A stretch of DNA of 64,000 bases from Kribbella jiaozuonensis. Lineage in GTDB: Bacteria; Actinomycetota; Actinomycetes; Propionibacteriales; Kribbellaceae. Location: NCBI RefSeq assembly GCF_005233875.1, contig NZ_SZPZ01000003.1, positions 738,489 through 802,488 of the forward strand. The letters are read 5' to 3'. Made by a program: the position numbers and the translations under genes. Under the pieces are notes generated by a model. It did no database searches. It was given only the letters and a program-made list of their open reading frames with translations, and was not told the DNA's origin. This document shows positions 61,380-64,000 of the stretch, piece after piece (the stretch's first letter is position 1; every line of letters starts with the position of its first letter).

Positions 61380-62465
61380 TTAACCGGCAGTAACCACTTG
61401 ATGGGTCTTTGCATCCGGCTCCAGGAAACGGAGCAATGCGCTGCCCTCGCGCTCCAGCTCGGCCTGCGTTTTCTTCAACGTCTTGCCGAACGGGGTGAGC
61501 GTGAGAGTGGCCACACCACGCTTCTTCTCGGTCGTCCACAGCCCGGCAACGACGCCGTCGACGGTGTACGTCGCCTTGACGCGAAGGTTCTTCGTGAAGA
61601 CGTGCGGTTTGTGCTCGTCCGCGATGATCCGCTCCCGTTTCGCGTGCGAGAGCAGCACGTTGTCGAACTCCGGCAGGAATCGCACCGGCGCCGGAGTGTC
61701 CTCATCGGGACGCGGTCCGTCCGGTACGTCGTACAACGTCTTGCCGGCCTCGTCCGTGAACGTCTCCAGCTCGAGCTCGTCGAACAACGGCTTGGCCTTC
61801 TGCAACCCGGACCAGGTCTGGAAGTCCGCCGGCGTGGCCGGTCCGAAAGCCTGCAGGTATCGCGTCACCAATTCGCCAGGCTCGGCGCGCTTGTGCAGTT
61901 TCTTCCCGATCCACTCCTCGGCCGGCGTGAACCGCGAATTTGCCGTCCAGGACCACCGCACATCCGCCGGATACATCACCAGCGGCACGAGCATCCGCGT
62001 GCAGAACCCGAGCGCCCGCTCGTTCACCTCCGGGAACTGCTCCTGCAATGCGTCCCGCACCTCCGTGAAGGTGAGCGGCTCCTTCGCCAGCAACTTCTCC
62101 GCCGCGCCCACCACCTTCTCCGGCTCCAACCCGGCACCTCGATCCCCGAGCACCCGCAACCCAGCCTCGAGCACCGGGCTGACTGTGGTCCGGAACCGCA
62201 GATAGTCGGTGGCGGTCACCAGATGCAATGTCCCCCGGAACATCGTCGCCCGCACCACCTCCCGCGCCGCGACGGCCTGATCCAGCTGGGCTTCCGCGAA
62301 CTCGTCGATCCGGGTCCACAACCCGACATAGGGATGCTTGGGCTCCTGCCCCTGCATCCCGGCCAGACGTGCCACCACGTCAACCGCCGGGACGTCCGCC
62401 CGCTCCAGGAGCAATTGCCTGGCCAGCGTCGCCCGGTTGACCGCCCTCGCACTCAGAACCGACAT
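61380..62465 (-). CDS. Winged-helix DNA-binding domain protein (HTH_42, YcaQ-like)
   Basis: The 361-residue protein (ATG 62465, MSVLSARAVNRATLARQLLL) has the PF06224 pattern: LAGMQGQEPKHPYVGLWTRID, VRATMFRGTLHLVTATDYLRFR, and the late VRFLPEFDNVLLSHAKRERII. Relatives include AlkX and YcaQ-type glycosylases for interstrand crosslinks, which carry a QxQ motif; here the place reads MQGQEP, compatible with that. A DNA-repair role is possible but not shown. Confidence 0.88.
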   Translation of the reverse strand: MSVLSARAVNRATLARQLLLERADVPAVDVVARLAGMQGQEPKHPYVGLWTRIDEFAEAQLDQAVAAREVVRATMFRGTLHLVTATDYLRFRTTVSPVLEAGLRVLGDRGAGLEPEKVVGAAEKLLAKEPLTFTEVRDALQEQFPEVNERALGFCTRMLVPLVMYPADVRWSWTANSRFTPAEEWIGKKLHKRAEPGELVTRYLQAFGPATPADFQTWSGLQKAKPLFDELELETFTDEAGKTLYDVPDGPRPDEDTPAPVRFLPEFDNVLLSHAKRERIIADEHKPHVFTKNLRVKATYTVDGVVAGLWTTEKKRGVATLTLTPFGKTLKKTQAELEREGSALLRFLEPDAKTHQVVTAG

Positions 62466-62611
62466 GACCACATCCTGCCCGTGCGGACCGACAAGTCGAG
62501 CAGTTGACCGTCCGAATATCGCCCCAGCGGGATGAGTCGGGCCACCCTCGCAGGTGCGATCTTCGTCGGGAGAGCACGAACTGCGCGCCATCGAGCGGGA
62601 GGGGTCCACTG

Positions 62612-63487
62612 ATGATGCGAGCGGTTGGCCTGGTGCTGGCGGCGCTCCTCCTCGTCTCCTGCGGAGGGTCTGGCGAGCGACCGTCGGGCTCTTCTACGCG
62701 CACGCCCGCAGCGCTGCCGTCCGTGACAGCGACGGTTCCGAGCGCGACCCGTACGCCGGAACGCTCGCAGAAGCCGGCCGCCACCTCGGCATCCGAGCCC
62801 CCACAGCCGGAAACGACCAGGACGACGCGGACCGAGACCGAGACCACCAGGGCGACCGAGACCGAGACGACCAGGGCGACGAAGACCGAGACGACCAGGG
62901 CCACCGAGACGACCCGGGCCACGCGGACCGAGACCACCACGGCGACCCGGACGGCGTCGGCCGCGCCCTCGTCGGCGACCACGTCCTCGACCCAACCGAC
63001 GTCGGCCGAGACGGGCGGGGCACCTACCTGGCTGTGGTGGGTGCTGGCGGCGATCGTCGTCGCGCTCGCCGTGGGGATTCCGCTGCTGGTCAGGTCGCGC
63101 CGTCGCCAGGCCTGGCGCGACGACCTCGCGTCCGGTGAGGACGAGGTGGCGTGGTTCGCCCGCGGGCTGATCCCGGAGCTCCGCCGGCAGCCTTCCCCCG
63201 CGCAGGCCGCCGGCGCCTGGAACGTCGAGTCGAGCCGGGTCGTTGCCGCCGAGGACAAGCTGACCGTCCTCGAACAGTCGGCTCCGGACGAAGCCGCCGG
63301 CACCCGCGCCCGCACCCTCCGGGACGCCATCCGGGCAGCCCGGAGCGACATCGAGAACCTGCTGGCCTCCGCGACAGCGATCTCGATGCCGCGGGACCTG
63401 GACGCGGTTGCTGCGCGGCTCGAACAAGCCCTCGGACAACCGCGTCCGACGACGACTACCCCGCCAGCGCCGCCCGGGCCTCGATGA
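62612..63487 (+). CDS. Thr/Arg-rich repeat lipoprotein with one transmembrane helix
   Basis: The 291-residue protein (ATG 62612, GGGAGGGG upstream) has a lipoprotein signal peptide (LVLAALLLVSC). A Thr-, Arg- and Glu-rich linker with degenerate repeats of the TETTRAT kind follows at about 70-110, then a transmembrane helix (PTWLWWVLAAIVVALAVGIPLLV) and a helical domain at the C-terminus (ARTLRDAIRAARSDIENLL). I do not know its function. Its 3' end overlaps the kbl gene by 32 bp. Confidence 0.78.
   Translation: MMRAVGLVLAALLLVSCGGSGERPSGSSTRTPAALPSVTATVPSATRTPERSQKPAATSASEPPQPETTRTTRTETETTRATETETTRATKTETTRATETTRATRTETTTATRTASAAPSSATTSSTQPTSAETGGAPTWLWWVLAAIVVALAVGIPLLVRSRRRQAWRDDLASGEDEVAWFARGLIPELRRQPSPAQAAGAWNVESSRVVAAEDKLTVLEQSAPDEAAGTRARTLRDAIRAARSDIENLLASATAISMPRDLDAVAARLEQALGQPRPTTTTPPAPPGPR
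62824..62950. repeat. Degenerate Thr-Arg-Glu codon repeats
   Basis: Short tandem units built around ACCGAGACGACCAGGGC are repeated with small changes and translated as TETTRAT-like repeats in the lipoprotein linker. The repetition also creates long open frames on the opposite strand, which are artefacts. Confidence 0.7.
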
Positions 63488-64000
63488 AGGCGGCGATAGC
63501 GGTTTCTACGTCCTGGGTGGAGTGGGCGGCGGAGAGCTGGACACGGATCCGGGCCTTGCCCTGGGGGACGACCGGGTAGGAGAAGCCGATGACGTAGACG
63601 CCGAGGTCGAGGAGCTTGTCGGCCAGCCGGCCGGCTTCAGCGGCATCGCCGATCATGACGGGGGAGATGGGGTGGTCGCCGGGGAGGACGTCGAAGCCGG
63701 CCTCGGTCATCATGGTGCGGAAGAGCTTGGTGTTGGCGGCGAGCTTGTCGCGGAGGGCGCTCGACGTGCCGATGAGCTCGAGGGCCTTCAGGGACGCGGC
63801 GGTGACGGACGGGGCCAGGGAGTTCGAGAACAGGTACGGGCGGGAGCGCTGCCGGAGGAGCTCGACGATCTCGCGGCGCGCGGAGACGTAACCGCCGGAC
63901 GCGCCGCCGAGCGCCTTGCCCAGCGTGCCGGTGACGATGTCGACGCGGTCCTTCACGCCGAACAGCGACGGCGTACCGGCACCGTCCGACCCGACGAAGC
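63456..64000 (-). CDS. kbl: Glycine C-acetyltransferase Kbl, C-terminal part
   Basis: The frame enters from the right edge and ends at 63456, so about 181 C-terminal residues are visible. It reads FVGSDGAGTPSLFGVKDRVDIVTGTLGKALGGASGGYVS, where the Lys in LGKALGG is the PLP-binding residue of 2-amino-3-ketobutyrate CoA ligase and related acyltransferases, and ends with ARIRVQLSAAHSTQDVETAIAAF. It splits 2-amino-3-ketobutyrate into glycine and acetyl-CoA in threonine breakdown. Confidence 0.93.
   Translation of the reverse strand, partial: FVGSDGAGTPSLFGVKDRVDIVTGTLGKALGGASGGYVSARREIVELLRQRSRPYLFSNSLAPSVTAASLKALELIGTSSALRDKLAANTKLFRTMMTEAGFDVLPGDHPISPVMIGDAAEAGRLADKLLDLGVYVIGFSYPVVPQGKARIRVQLSAAHSTQDVETAIAAFIEARAALAG

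Noticed and set aside
62453..63439. Minus-strand frames opposite the Thr-rich lipoprotein
   Set aside because: They consist of Gly/Arg or Ser/Arg runs created by the codon repeats; the plus-strand frame has a signal peptide, a lipobox and a ribosome binding site.

Overview
The window is very GC-rich, with tightly packed genes, many GTG/TTG starts and 4-bp stop/start overlaps. It carries actinobacterial hallmarks: HspR/HAIR heat-shock control, a KdpFABC-DE potassium system, histidine degradation through HutF, and zinc-independent ribosomal protein paralogues. Gene content and style fit a Propionibacteriales actinomycete such as Kribbella. The genus is an inference; the phylum is nearly certain. 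No rRNA, tRNA, CRISPR array, transposase or integrase was seen.

Layout. (1) 1-9.1 kb: a partial SDR lacking its catalytic residues faces a PadR regulator across two matching operators; then a LacI-controlled amidohydrolase and thiol-dioxygenase-like pair, a methyltransferase, a MarR-GNAT fusion with its own palindrome, a secreted beta-propeller protein, RidA and PhzF proteins. (2) 9.1-17.1 kb: kdp operon, in the order 27-aa membrane peptide, kdpF, A, B, C, D, E. (3) 18-19.7 kb: rpmG and, divergently, a P-loop-less CobW-like protein with rpmE2 behind a Zur-like box. (4) 20-34 kb: histidine utilisation region. It holds an ammonia-lyase paralogue with an altered MIO triad, an IclR regulator, hutH, hutU, an OpuC-type ABC transporter, an M20 amidohydrolase, hutF and hutI. 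A shared 18-bp operator-like palindrome precedes the two lyase genes. (5) 34-43 kb: a broken phosphoribosyltransferase, then dnaK-grpE-dnaJ-hspR, a 6C-like small RNA, a GNAT gene and clpB, with three HAIR boxes. (6) 43-52.6 kb: mixed genes including a GyrB-type ATPase domain on its own, an aminotransferase, a MarR/MFS pair in which the MFS gene carries a frameshift, a secreted beta-helix enzyme and regulators. (7) 52.7-64 kb: a large secreted subtilase with Asp-box repeats, a HAD phosphatase, an SDR, LysR regulators (one interrupted by an in-frame TGA), an aldo/keto reductase, a winged-helix protein, a Thr-rich lipoprotein and the C-terminal part of glycine C-acetyltransferase.

How the genes work together. 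The histidine region can be read as a pathway: transporter, HutH (histidine to urocanate), HutU (to imidazolonepropionate), HutI (to formiminoglutamate), HutF (to N-formylglutamate). No HutG is present, and the co-transcribed M20 hydrolase is the natural candidate for the last step. That gene also contains a long inverted repeat translated in frame. The heat-shock block is a complete HspR regulon. All function calls rest on reading the sequence and family knowledge; no database search was run.
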